The notes under the pieces were generated by a model that saw nothing but the letters and a program-made list of their open reading frames with translations, made no database searches and was not told where the DNA came from. DNA of 13,591 nt. It comes from an uncultured Eubacteriales bacterium. GTDB taxonomy: Bacteria > Bacillota > Clostridia > Peptostreptococcales > Anaerovoracaceae. The DNA lies in contig URWB01000063.1 in NCBI GenBank assembly GCA_900551415.1, forward strand, positions 1 through 13,591, read 5' to 3'. Both the position numbers and the translations under genes were made by a program. Positions 6,143 through 13,375 of the stretch are shown one piece after another. The stretch's first letter is position 1, and each line of letters starts with the position of its first letter.

Positions 6143-7867
6143 TCAAACGTATCAGTAAAAAATATGCTATGACGGAGAAGGGCGCGAAAGACTATGTGGC
6201 TGCAGTGTTCTGGTCTGTATTGGTAAACATCAGCAAAATGCTGCCCGTGGGCGTGCTTGCCGCGGCACTCTCCGGCATCACGCAAGCGTTGACAGACGGA
6301 ACAAATCCAAGGGCGGGACTTACACGCTTTATCATGACAGGCATCCTTGCGCTTCTTGCGCTTTTTGTGACCTTTCTGATCCAGTACAGAGCCTTATACG
6401 ACGCGACCTATCGAGAGAGTGCCAACCGACGCATCCGGATAGCCGAGGTATTGCGCCGGCTTCCGCTTTCTTTCTTCGGAAAACGGGATCTGACCGACCT
6501 TACCACCACCATCATGGCAGATACGGAGACACTGGAAAAGGCGTTTTCCCACTTTTATCCCGCCATGTACGGCGCGCTGATCTCCACGACCATGGTTGCC
6601 GCCGGTATGCTGATCTATGACTGGCGGATGGCGCTCGCGCTCTTGTGGGTGGTGCCGGTCTCTCTCCTTGCGGTCTATCTCTGCCGGCGATTGGAAAAGC
6701 GGCATATAAAAAAAGGGCTCACTACCCGCCGCGCGGCAACCGATGCCATGCAGGAGGTGCTGGAGTGTGCCCCGGAGATTAAGGCGTGCAACCGAAAAGA
6801 AATGTATCTTGCCGAACTGAACCACAAGCTGGATGAGGCGGAACGAGACAACATCCGCGGCGAACTGTTCACCGGTTCTGTGATTACGGCGGCACAGTCC
6901 TTCTTAAAACTAGGCATTGCCACAACCGTCCTCACAGGCGTGATTCTGATAAGCAGCGGCAGTTTGACGATGATCCCGTTCCTGCTCTTTCTCATCGCCG
7001 CTACACGGATTTATGATCCTATCGGCTCCATGTTTGCCAACATGGCTGCGGTATTCGCCTGCGAGGTACGCATCGAGCGCATGAAGGAGATCGAGAATGA
7101 AAAACGCATGACCGGCCTCACCAAGTACCGTCCCGACGGTTATGACATCAGCTTTGAGCATGTGACCTTTGCCTACAGAGAAAACGAGGATGTGCTCAAA
7201 GATGTTTCCTTTACGGCAAAGCAGGGGCAGGTGACGGCGCTGGTAGGCCCCTCCGGCGGCGGCAAATCCACGGCGGCCAAGCTGGCAGCCCGCTTCTGGG
7301 ACCCGGCGGCTGGGCGGCGTGGACGTTTCCACAGTGGACGCAGAGACACTGCTTGAAAAGTATGCCATCGTATTTCAGGATGTGGTACTCTTTGCCGATA
7401 CCGTGATGGAAAATATCCGCATCGGCAGACGGGGAGCCACCGATGCGGAGGTTCTTGCTGCAGCGAAGGCGGCGCAGTGCGACGCTTTCATCTCGGGACT
7501 TCCGGACGGCTATCATACACTGATCGGAGAAAACGGATCACGACTCTCCGGCGGCGAACGGCAGCGCATCTCCATTGCCCGCGCCATTTTGAAGGACGCG
7601 CCGGTGATTCTGCTGGACGAGGCAACCGCCTCGCTGGATGTGGAAAACGAGACAGCGGTGCAGGCGGCGTTGTCCGGACTCATTCGGGATAAGACGGTGC
7701 TCATCATCGCCCACCGCATGCGCACTGTCATGCATGCGGACCAGATTGTTCTGCTTTCCGGCGGGCGTGTGACAGAGATAGGAAGACCTGCTGATCTGCT
7801 GGAAAAGAACGGCCTGTTCCGTCACATGGCGCAGCTGCAAAGTGAGAGCTTGGAGTGGATGGCGTAG
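6139..7867 (+). pseudogene. Exporter-fold ABC half-transporter, subunit 2, frameshifted after Walker A
   Basis: The partner of the preceding half-transporter, starting in an ATGA overlap with an AGGAGG site at 6128-6133. Frame 1 encodes six membrane helices and Walker A GPSGGGKST (from residue 370), then runs into unrelated sequence after RFWDPAAG and stops at 7356. The conserved sequence resumes in another frame at about 7310 (LGGVDVS), continuing through the Q-loop (IVFQDVVLF), LSGGERQR, Walker B VILLDE and IAHRM to 7867. Compared with subunit 1, the stretch from the RFxD aspartate to the DV pair is 28 bases instead of 42, so about 14 bases and a beta-strand are missing. The site sits between GGCGGC repeats, fitting a slippage deletion or an assembly error. 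Intact, it would encode about 580 residues. If real, neither fragment can form a full ATPase. The fragment from GTG 7319 lacks a ribosome binding site and is not a separate gene. Confidence 0.85.
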
Positions 7868-7928
7868 CAAAACAACACCGGAAATGGTATGCCGCATATT
7901 ATTTTAGAAAAAAAGAATCAGAGAATAT

Positions 7929-7935
7929 GGAGGAG
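7929..7935 (+). promoter_or_regulatory. Ribosome binding site fixing the S-component start
   Basis: GGAGGAG lies just before ATG 7939, with five bases between GGAGG and the start. ATG 7927 in the same frame actually contributes to this motif and has no Shine-Dalgarno sequence of its own, so 7939 is the better start. Confidence 0.65.
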
Positions 7936-7938
7936 TTT

Positions 7939-8541
7939 ATGAAAGAAATAAAGAAATGGTCTGTCAAAGATGTCATTACGACGGTACTGCTTTCGGCGGT
8001 GCTGATTGTGATACAGCTTCTTGTGAATATGGTTTGTATGGTCAACGATTTTGTAAGCATGGTACTGTCCGTAGGGATTGCCGCTTTTCTCTGCGCGCCG
8101 GTCTACATGCTTATGGTCAGCCGGATCGGAAAGCGGTTTGTGACATTGATCTATATGACGCTTCTCGGCGCAATTTTTTTCCTGATGGGCAACTGGTTTT
8201 TGCTTCCCTATTTTATCGTCGTGGGCTTTCTCTGTGAGGCGATTCTGTGGAAACAGGGCTCCTGTGATAATTCTAATCGCATGACGGCCTCATGGACGGT
8301 GGCAAGCTTTTTGTACAACGGGATCAATCTGCTGCCCATCTGGTTCTTTTGGGATACCTACTACGATTTCGCGATTTCAAGCGGCATGGAACAGAGTTAC
8401 ATCGAGTCCTATGTGCATTACTACACCGCATACAGCTGGATTGTCTTTATTCTGCTGTTTACCACGCTGATGGGTTTTTTAGGCTGCATGCTCGGCAAAC
8501 GTCTGATCCACAGACATTTTAAGAAGGCTGGTGTTCTATGA
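7939..8541 (+). CDS. ECF transporter S-component, Trep_Strep / MptaB-like
   Basis: A 200-residue, very hydrophobic protein with five or six membrane segments, the size of an ECF substrate-binding (S) subunit. It fits the Trep_Strep family (TIGR02185), known for about 190-residue membrane proteins with a basic motif near the C-terminus beside ABC transporter genes; here the tail reads GKRLIHRHFKK. It would bind the small-molecule substrate in the membrane and topple with the EcfT partner. The region from FLYNGINLLPIWFFWDTYYDF to SYIESYVHYYT is unusually aromatic and may form the substrate pocket. It lies about 70 bases after the frameshifted ABC gene and overlaps ecfT by ATGA, so it is part of the operon. 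The substrate is not known from the sequence. I recall ECF systems reported for haem in lactic acid bacteria and group A Streptococcus, so haem or a metal chelate is a reasonable guess. Confidence 0.72.
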   Translation: MKEIKKWSVKDVITTVLLSAVLIVIQLLVNMVCMVNDFVSMVLSVGIAAFLCAPVYMLMVSRIGKRFVTLIYMTLLGAIFFLMGNWFLLPYFIVVGFLCEAILWKQGSCDNSNRMTASWTVASFLYNGINLLPIWFFWDTYYDFAISSGMEQSYIESYVHYYTAYSWIVFILLFTTLMGFLGCMLGKRLIHRHFKKAGVL

Positions 8542-9236
8542 GAGCGGATGCGTCCTTTGCGGTACCGGTCAAACTGTGGGCACTGCTGTGCGTGTTTGTA
8601 GGAGTGAATCTGGGTAATGACGTGCTTCTCACCTGTATCATGACCGGCTGGGCGTTTCTTTATCTTCTCTTGCAGCAGCACTTTCGTCTTGCCGTATCGT
8701 ATGGATGCTTTTACCTGGTGCTGGCACTGCTGCTGTATGGCATCCGCTTTCATGGACTGCATATGCCAATCTTCTCAGAATTCTATGTTTTGATGTTTTG
8801 GAAGCTGTCGCCGATATTTATGATGTCATGGGATCTGATTACGACCCCACCGGGAATGCTCTCTGCCTTTTTTTCTCGTGTCCACATGCCCACATCTGTC
8901 ATTCTCGGGCTTCTTGTCCTTTTTCGCTTCTTTCCGACCATGCGGGCGGAGCTGAGGAGTGTGGGCAGGTCGATGAAAAACAGAGGGCTGACTAGGACAG
9001 GGCAGCTGCTGGTACATCCCATACGGAGCATGGAATATGTCATGACGCCGTTTCTACTCAGAACATTGCAGCTTGCGGATCAGCTGTCTGTTTCCGCCGT
9101 TGCAAGAGGAGCGGAGCACCCGGGCGCGCGCGGCAGCTATTATGAGAAAAAGATCAAGCTACGGGAATACATCGTGGCTGCCGCATGGACACTGGCCACG
9201 GCATCCTATTTGATTCTGGAAAGGGGCATGATATGA
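8538..9236 (+). CDS. ECF transporter transmembrane coupling protein (EcfT-like)
   Basis: A 232-residue membrane protein that links the S-component to the two ATPase domains. The N-terminal half has about four hydrophobic segments. Two cytoplasmic coupling-helix signatures follow: GRSMKNRG (R149-G150) and VSAVARGAE (A189-R190-G191), which correspond to the paired ARG-type motifs of EcfT that seat in the ATPases. A last hydrophobic segment lies near 211-228. ATG 8538 overlaps the S-component stop (ATGA) and has only a weak AAGAAGG-like site, so translation is probably coupled. The gene in turn overlaps the ATPase gene (ATGATATGA region, start 9233, stop 9236). S, T and A genes in direct succession indicate a dedicated (group I) ECF transporter rather than one sharing a general energising module. 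Confidence 0.88.
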   Translation: MRADASFAVPVKLWALLCVFVGVNLGNDVLLTCIMTGWAFLYLLLQQHFRLAVSYGCFYLVLALLLYGIRFHGLHMPIFSEFYVLMFWKLSPIFMMSWDLITTPPGMLSAFFSRVHMPTSVILGLLVLFRFFPTMRAELRSVGRSMKNRGLTRTGQLLVHPIRSMEYVMTPFLLRTLQLADQLSVSAVARGAEHPGARGSYYEKKIKLREYIVAAAWTLATASYLILERGMI

Positions 9237-10672
9237 TAGAGTTTTCGAACACCGCTTTTCGATATGAGAATTCAGGCAGAGGCGTGTCCGACATCTCCTT
9301 TTTGGTAAAGAGCGGCGAGTGTGTCGTGCTGACAGGAATCTCCGGATGCGGAAAGACCACTGTAACAAGGCTCGTCAATGGACTTGCGCCGTCTTATTAT
9401 CCCGGAGTTTTCAGCGGAAGCGTGAGGATTGACGGCAAAGAGATATCCGGTCTTTCCACATGGGAGATCGGGAGACTGGCGGGAAGCGTTTTTCAGGATC
9501 CGAAAAGTCAGTTCTTTTCCTCCGAGCTTGCGGGCGAAGTCGCTTTTGCCTGCGAGAACTACGGATTATCCAGTCAGGAGATTCGGACGCGGACAGACAA
9601 TGCCATAGAAGAAATGACGCTTTCTTATTTGAGAGACAGACCGCTCGATGCCGTTTCAAGCGGAGAAAAGCAGCGGACGGCTATTGCTTCTGTATATGCT
9701 ATGAAACCAAAGGTTTTTGTGTGCGACGAGCCGACCGCCAACCTCGATGCCGCAGGAACAAGACAGCTCGCGCGAACGCTGAAAGAATTAAAGGCGCAGG
9801 GATATACCCTGCTCATCGCGGAGCACCGGATCGACTGGCTCATGGAGATCGCGGACCGGTTTTTGTATCTGCGGGACGGAAAAATAGAGAACGCATATGC
9901 CCCAAAGGACTTACTTCTTCTGCCGGAGCCGGATATGCTTCGTATGGGCCTGCGCGCGCCGCATAGGAGAAAGCAAGCTTCTCTTCCTTCCGTGCCGGAC
10001 GAAAGTTCGTCTGTTTTAAAGGCAGCAGGGGTCTCAAAGAAAATACGCAAAGAAACTATTTTGGATGAAGTTTCGCTATCCTTTCCCAAAGGCAAAATAA
10101 CCGCGATAACGGGACAAAACGGCGCGGGAAAAACCACGCTTGCGCAGATTCTCTGCGGGCTGGTAAAGCAGACAAGGGGACAAATCCTGCTAGAGGGTAA
10201 AAACACAAGACCGGCAGGCCGCCTGAGAGAAATCTATTACTGCGGGAATGATACGGGAACGCAGTTTTTTACAGCGAGCGTATGGGAGGAACTGTTGCTG
10301 CAGAGCAACTTTACAGAAAACAGAAAAGAGCGCGCCGCGCATCTGCTGAAGGAGTTCGGGCTTTATGCGTATAGGGATACACACCCATCGGCCATGTCCG
10401 GCGGTCAAAAGCAGCGCCTGGCCATAGCCTGCGCTATTTTTTCGGAGCGCGGGATTCTGATCCTTGACGAACCAACCAGTGGTCTTGATGGAAAGAACAT
10501 GCGGCTGATTGCGGAGAAACTGAAAAAGGCAGCAAGAAGCGGCAGAACCGTTTTGGTAATCACGCATGATAGCGAATTCATCGATGCCTGCTGTGATCAT
10601 GTTGTGAAAATTAAGGGGAAATCCGAAAGAGAAGGCAGACAGATACACAGACTGCGGCAGCTTAGCCCATAA
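9233..10672 (+). CDS. Tandem ECF ATPase (two ABC domains in one protein)
   Basis: A 479-residue cytoplasmic protein carrying both ATPase domains of the ECF transporter, equivalent to EcfA and EcfA' joined. Domain 1 has Walker A GISGCGKTT at 35-43, signature SSGEKQR near 142, Walker B VFVCDE at 161-166 and the switch histidine in IAEHR. Domain 2 has Walker A GQNGAGKTT at 294-302, signature MSGGQKQR from 388, Walker B ILILDE at 408-413 and VITHD. Both sites look intact; the first signature is VSSGE rather than LSGGQ. A linker of about 30 polar residues (near 245-275) separates them. ATG 9233 overlaps the EcfT stop and has an AAGGGG site six bases before it, better than upstream alternatives in the same frame inside ecfT. 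The final codons (RQLSP) lie inside repeat copy B. Confidence 0.9.
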   Translation: MIEFSNTAFRYENSGRGVSDISFLVKSGECVVLTGISGCGKTTVTRLVNGLAPSYYPGVFSGSVRIDGKEISGLSTWEIGRLAGSVFQDPKSQFFSSELAGEVAFACENYGLSSQEIRTRTDNAIEEMTLSYLRDRPLDAVSSGEKQRTAIASVYAMKPKVFVCDEPTANLDAAGTRQLARTLKELKAQGYTLLIAEHRIDWLMEIADRFLYLRDGKIENAYAPKDLLLLPEPDMLRMGLRAPHRRKQASLPSVPDESSSVLKAAGVSKKIRKETILDEVSLSFPKGKITAITGQNGAGKTTLAQILCGLVKQTRGQILLEGKNTRPAGRLREIYYCGNDTGTQFFTASVWEELLLQSNFTENRKERAAHLLKEFGLYAYRDTHPSAMSGGQKQRLAIACAIFSERGILILDEPTSGLDGKNMRLIAEKLKKAARSGRTVLVITHDSEFIDACCDHVVKIKGKSEREGRQIHRLRQLSP

Positions 10673-10752
10673 ATTGACGATTCGTCCCAGTGCTGCTATT
10701 TTTGCGCGGAGAAGATTGCTTTTCGCAGCAGCACATGCTATGCTGATATGCG
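10654..10752 (+). repeat. Repeat copy B (promoter-bearing, about 98 bp)
   Basis: The downstream partner of repeat copy A (4107-4204), in the same orientation. It begins inside the last codons of the tandem ATPase gene, includes its stop codon, and carries a promoter with identical spacing. Copy A has the corresponding bases in an untranslated region, where the same frame would read VRQLS against LRQLS here. The palindrome and hairpin found after copy A have no counterpart after copy B. Confidence 0.8.
10716..10744 (+). promoter_or_regulatory. Sigma-A promoter before the truncated dipeptidase gene
   Basis: TTGCTT (10716-10721) and TATGCT (10739-10744) are 17 bases apart, matching the promoter in copy A at equal positions. 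Transcription should start near 10751, about 37 bases before ATG 10788. No convincing ribosome binding site follows; the GAAGGGTG at 10753-10760 is too far from any start codon. Confidence 0.65.
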
Positions 10753-10787
10753 TGAAGGGTGAAACATAGATAAAAAAGTCGGCATCC

Positions 10788-11738
10788 ATGATTTCAGGAA
10801 CAGAAATTGATGAAAGACAAGGCTGCGGGATGAGTGTTGTGTGCAATCTCCCGGTTCTGCGGGAAGAGAAAGAAGGCTGCCGGCTTACCTTGACAGTCGC
10901 GCATCTGCGCGGCGGACATTCCGGTGTTGAAATTGATAAAGGCAGAGCCAATGCAAACATCCTTATGGGCAGACTTCTCTTCAGGCTTCAAAACGAACTG
11001 CCGCTGGGAATCGCCGAATACTGCGGCGGCAGTCGTGTGAATGCGATTGCTTCTCATGCAGAAGCGGAGATTTTGATTGAAAAAAGCAGACTTACGGAAT
11101 GCGAGGAGCATATAAAGCAAATGGAAGCCATCTTTCGCAAGGAATATCACGCTTCAGACCCGGATATTTCCGTAAACCTGAAATTATCTGAAAGCGGATG
11201 CTTTTCCGTTTTGGACGAAGCTTCTGCGGCACGCATGATATCGTTGCTTCTGATCTTGCCGGACGGAATGCAGGAAATGAGCGCGGAAATGCCCGGATTG
11301 GTGCAGACCTCCTGTAATTTAGGCGCTGCATCCCTTCAGGAATCGGCATTTACCTTTACAAGCAGTATTCGCAGCTGTATGGAAACAAAAAAAATGATGC
11401 TGGCAGAAAAAATCATGCGGATTGTAGTGCTGACAGGCGGCAGCGCCGCTTTGGAGGGAGATTATCCGGGTTGGAGCTACCAGCCCGATTCACGGTTAAA
11501 AGAAACCTTGATCAATGCTTATCAAAAGGTTTGCGGAATCAAAGCTTCGGCGGAAGCCGTTCATGCCGGGATGGAGTGCGGCATTTTTGCAGCCGGCATT
11601 CCAAATCTGGACTGTGTATCCATCGGTCCGACGATGGGGGATGTTCATACTCCGCAAGAGCATTTGAGCATTTCTTCTGTACAAAGAACATGGAAAGTGC
11701 TTCTTACGGCACTCGAAGACGCAAGATATTTGCAATAA
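10788..11738 (+). pseudogene. pepD: N-terminally truncated PepD-like M20 aminoacyl-histidine dipeptidase
   Basis: Recognisable as PepD (peptidase family M20, cleaving Xaa-His and related dipeptides; full length about 480-490 residues), but only 316 residues remain. The lid/dimerisation domain starts with LRGGHSGVEI (GGHSG at 42-46), and NANILMGRLL and GGSRVNAIASHAE follow. The C-terminal catalytic half retains VHAGMECGIF (from 258), VSIGPT and H287 in the DVHTPQEH motif, the usual last metal ligand. The N-terminal ~170 residues are absent, and with them the HxD metal ligands, the catalytic glutamate and most of the dinuclear zinc site. Residues 7-14 (IDERQGCG) may be a remnant of the IDxEEEG segment before the lid domain. 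A stop lies seven codons upstream in frame, and ATG 10788 has no ribosome binding site. It is almost certainly inactive as a peptidase. Repeat copy B lies about 35 bases before its start. Confidence 0.75.
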
Positions 11739-11741
11739 TCC

Positions 11742-11776
11742 AATGGGCAGGGTCCGAAAAATCGGCCCTGCCCATT
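11742..11776. terminator. GC-rich hairpin between convergent genes
   Basis: AATGGGCAGGG and CCCTGCCCATT (outer arms) plus CCGA/TCGG (inner arms) form a 15-bp stem with one bulged T around an AAAA loop, four bases after the dipeptidase stop. It could terminate transcription from both sides, since the gene on the right converges on it, but no T-tract follows on either strand, so termination strength is uncertain. The rest of the 149-base gap to 11887 shows nothing I can name. Confidence 0.55.
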
Positions 11777-11887
11777 CACAACGATTTACTGATCTTATCT
11801 CGGTTTTTCAAGTTTGCACAAAATTTGAAACAGTCTCATCAGGTTTCATGCTTACATAAAGATTGCCACAGTTTCATAGCGTGCAGA

Positions 11888-13375
11888 TTAGATTGCACGG
11901 CGCTGCTTAGAATCAGAATCTTGAGATGCGCTTGAAGTCCTCTCGGACTCTTGACGAGAAAGCCATGCAGTGTTTTTTTCGATTATATCTCCGGATACCG
12001 CGTCAATTTTGTAGGAATATGCGCATTTGTCGGTATGGAACTCCAGAATGTAGCATGGCTTGCCTTGATTACGGCTGAGCTCCTCCCTGGTGAAAACAAT
12101 CTTCTGAGCCGCATCATGCAGAGCGGCATCAGTGAGCGCGATCTTCCTCGCATCCTCTAAAGAGATGAACTTCGCGGGATCAGGTGCCGAGGCAGCGATC
12201 TCTTTTTGCTTTTTTTCAATCACAATGCCCAGCACCGCGTCAATGCGGTAAGTCCACTGGATCTGCGTGTCAGCAAAGACAAGGCGGTAGTAAGGGCTTT
12301 TGATGCCGCCGTCTACCAATGTTTCCTCAGTGAAGGTGACCCTGTTCTTACAACCTGCATCGTCAATCGCGATCTTCTTCGCGGTGGTAAGCAGGATGTA
12401 TTTGTTTGCGAAGAGGATACGGCCGGTCTTTGCGTCAATTTGATAGAAGTAGCTGTTTGTTCCGGTATAGAATTCGAGGAAATAGCATGGCTTGCCCTGA
12501 TTACGGCTAAGCTCCTCTCTGGTAAATACAATCTTCTGCGCAGCTTCGTTCAGTTTGGCATCTTTGAGCGCGATCTTTTTTGCTTCCTCTAAAGAGATGA
12601 ACTTCGCGGGATCAGTTTGCAAGGTGCTGCCTTCTGCCTCATCCGCTACCAATGTGTCGCCTTCTGATGTGTACGAAGCAACGCTCTCAGCCTGCTGAAG
12701 CTTCAGCAGTTCATCCAGCGGCATGCGGGCAACATCCTCTGTCGGCAGACCGGTTTTGTCTGCCGCGTTAAGAATCCAGTCAGCCTTTCCGGAGGAAACA
12801 TGGAATTTCTCCGCAAGCTTTGCGATTTCGGCGTTTTTCGCTGCATCAGATTGATCCTCCGAAGGAGCGTGAAAAATCAGCGTGCCGACAGCTTCGATCG
12901 GCTCCAGCGCTTCCTGAATTTCCGCGGAGAGAACAGTTTTTCGTTCTGTGTCCGCATTCAGCTGTGAATCAAAGGAAATCAAAACGGTGGCATTGCCGTC
13001 TTGGATATAGCCGTCGGCTTCATAGGCGGCAACCGTGCGCGTCAGTGCGGTCTCAATGCTTTGCTTTTCCAGTACGACATCATGGAGTGCGTTTTCCGCA
13101 TCGCTATTCAGACAGCGGACTTGTTTTACCGTGCCGTTTCTTGCCACGGTGTATTCCACGCCGGGGTTCACATCCATTGTAAAGGTGCCCACGGACGCAT
13201 TGCTTCGGATGACATTGGCAACGATACCGGTACAGAGTACCAGCGCCAGACAGGCAGCCAACAGGCCCAGTCTGCCCCAACCGTGGTTTCTGATAACAGT
13301 CGGCTCACATTCCGCATCCGCAATCAGTCTATCATCGATTTTTCCGATGGAGTGAAGAAGAACTTCGGTTTTCAT
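11888..13375 (-). CDS. Membrane anti-sigma factor, RsgI-like middle region plus three PepSY repeats
   Basis: A 495-residue single-pass membrane protein following an ECF sigma gene (ATGA overlap), so very probably its anti-sigma partner. A short cytoplasmic segment (1-32) begins MKTEVLLHSIGKIDDRLI. One membrane helix lies at about 33-56. The external part opens with TMDVNPGVEYTV at about 66-77, the DVNPSIE-type signature of the RsgI middle domain, continuing to about 175. After a linker come three PepSY-type units at about 255-323, 326-388 and 398-467. Each has a (S/T)xxxAkkIAlxDA helix, a strand pair and a YxIDAxxGxI end. The first and third are nearly identical; the second is diverged. PepSY domains are thought to inhibit or bind peptidases or sense surface ligands, so this is a plausible cell-wall sensor. 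No zinc-finger ZAS motif is present. The C-terminal tail (468-495) is polar. Confidence 0.82.
   Translation of the reverse strand: MKTEVLLHSIGKIDDRLIADAECEPTVIRNHGWGRLGLLAACLALVLCTGIVANVIRSNASVGTFTMDVNPGVEYTVARNGTVKQVRCLNSDAENALHDVVLEKQSIETALTRTVAAYEADGYIQDGNATVLISFDSQLNADTERKTVLSAEIQEALEPIEAVGTLIFHAPSEDQSDAAKNAEIAKLAEKFHVSSGKADWILNAADKTGLPTEDVARMPLDELLKLQQAESVASYTSEGDTLVADEAEGSTLQTDPAKFISLEEAKKIALKDAKLNEAAQKIVFTREELSRNQGKPCYFLEFYTGTNSYFYQIDAKTGRILFANKYILLTTAKKIAIDDAGCKNRVTFTEETLVDGGIKSPYYRLVFADTQIQWTYRIDAVLGIVIEKKQKEIAASAPDPAKFISLEDARKIALTDAALHDAAQKIVFTREELSRNQGKPCYILEFHTDKCAYSYKIDAVSGDIIEKNTAWLSRQESERTSSASQDSDSKQRRAI
11984..12181 (-). repeat. PepSY unit 3, DNA-level duplicate
   Basis: Encodes residues 399-464 of the anti-sigma factor. 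It is a direct repeat of 12416-12613, exactly 432 bases (144 codons) away. The two share a 31-base identical run covering the codons around PAKFISLE, and long near-identical stretches beyond it. The register is codon-perfect, as expected for an in-frame duplication. Confidence 0.8.
12416..12613 (-). repeat. PepSY unit 1, DNA-level duplicate
   Basis: Encodes residues 255-320 and is the partner of 11984-12181. The duplication must have included or flanked the diverged second PepSY unit (about 12212-12400), which lies between the two copies. Confidence 0.8.

Noticed and set aside
7319..7867. A separate 182-residue ATPase gene starting at GTG 7319
   Set aside because: It lacks Walker A and a ribosome binding site, overlaps the preceding frame, and continues exactly where the half-transporter is interrupted. 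It is the rest of a frameshifted gene.
10190..10960. A 256-residue antisense frame across the ATPase/dipeptidase junction
   Set aside because: It covers the end of the tandem ATPase, the repeat promoter and the dipeptidase start, and has no domain or ribosome binding site.
12206..12592. A + strand open frame opposite the PepSY anti-sigma gene
   Set aside because: It is the complement of the PepSY repeats; its internal similarity reflects the repeats of the real gene, and it has no ribosome binding site or family match.
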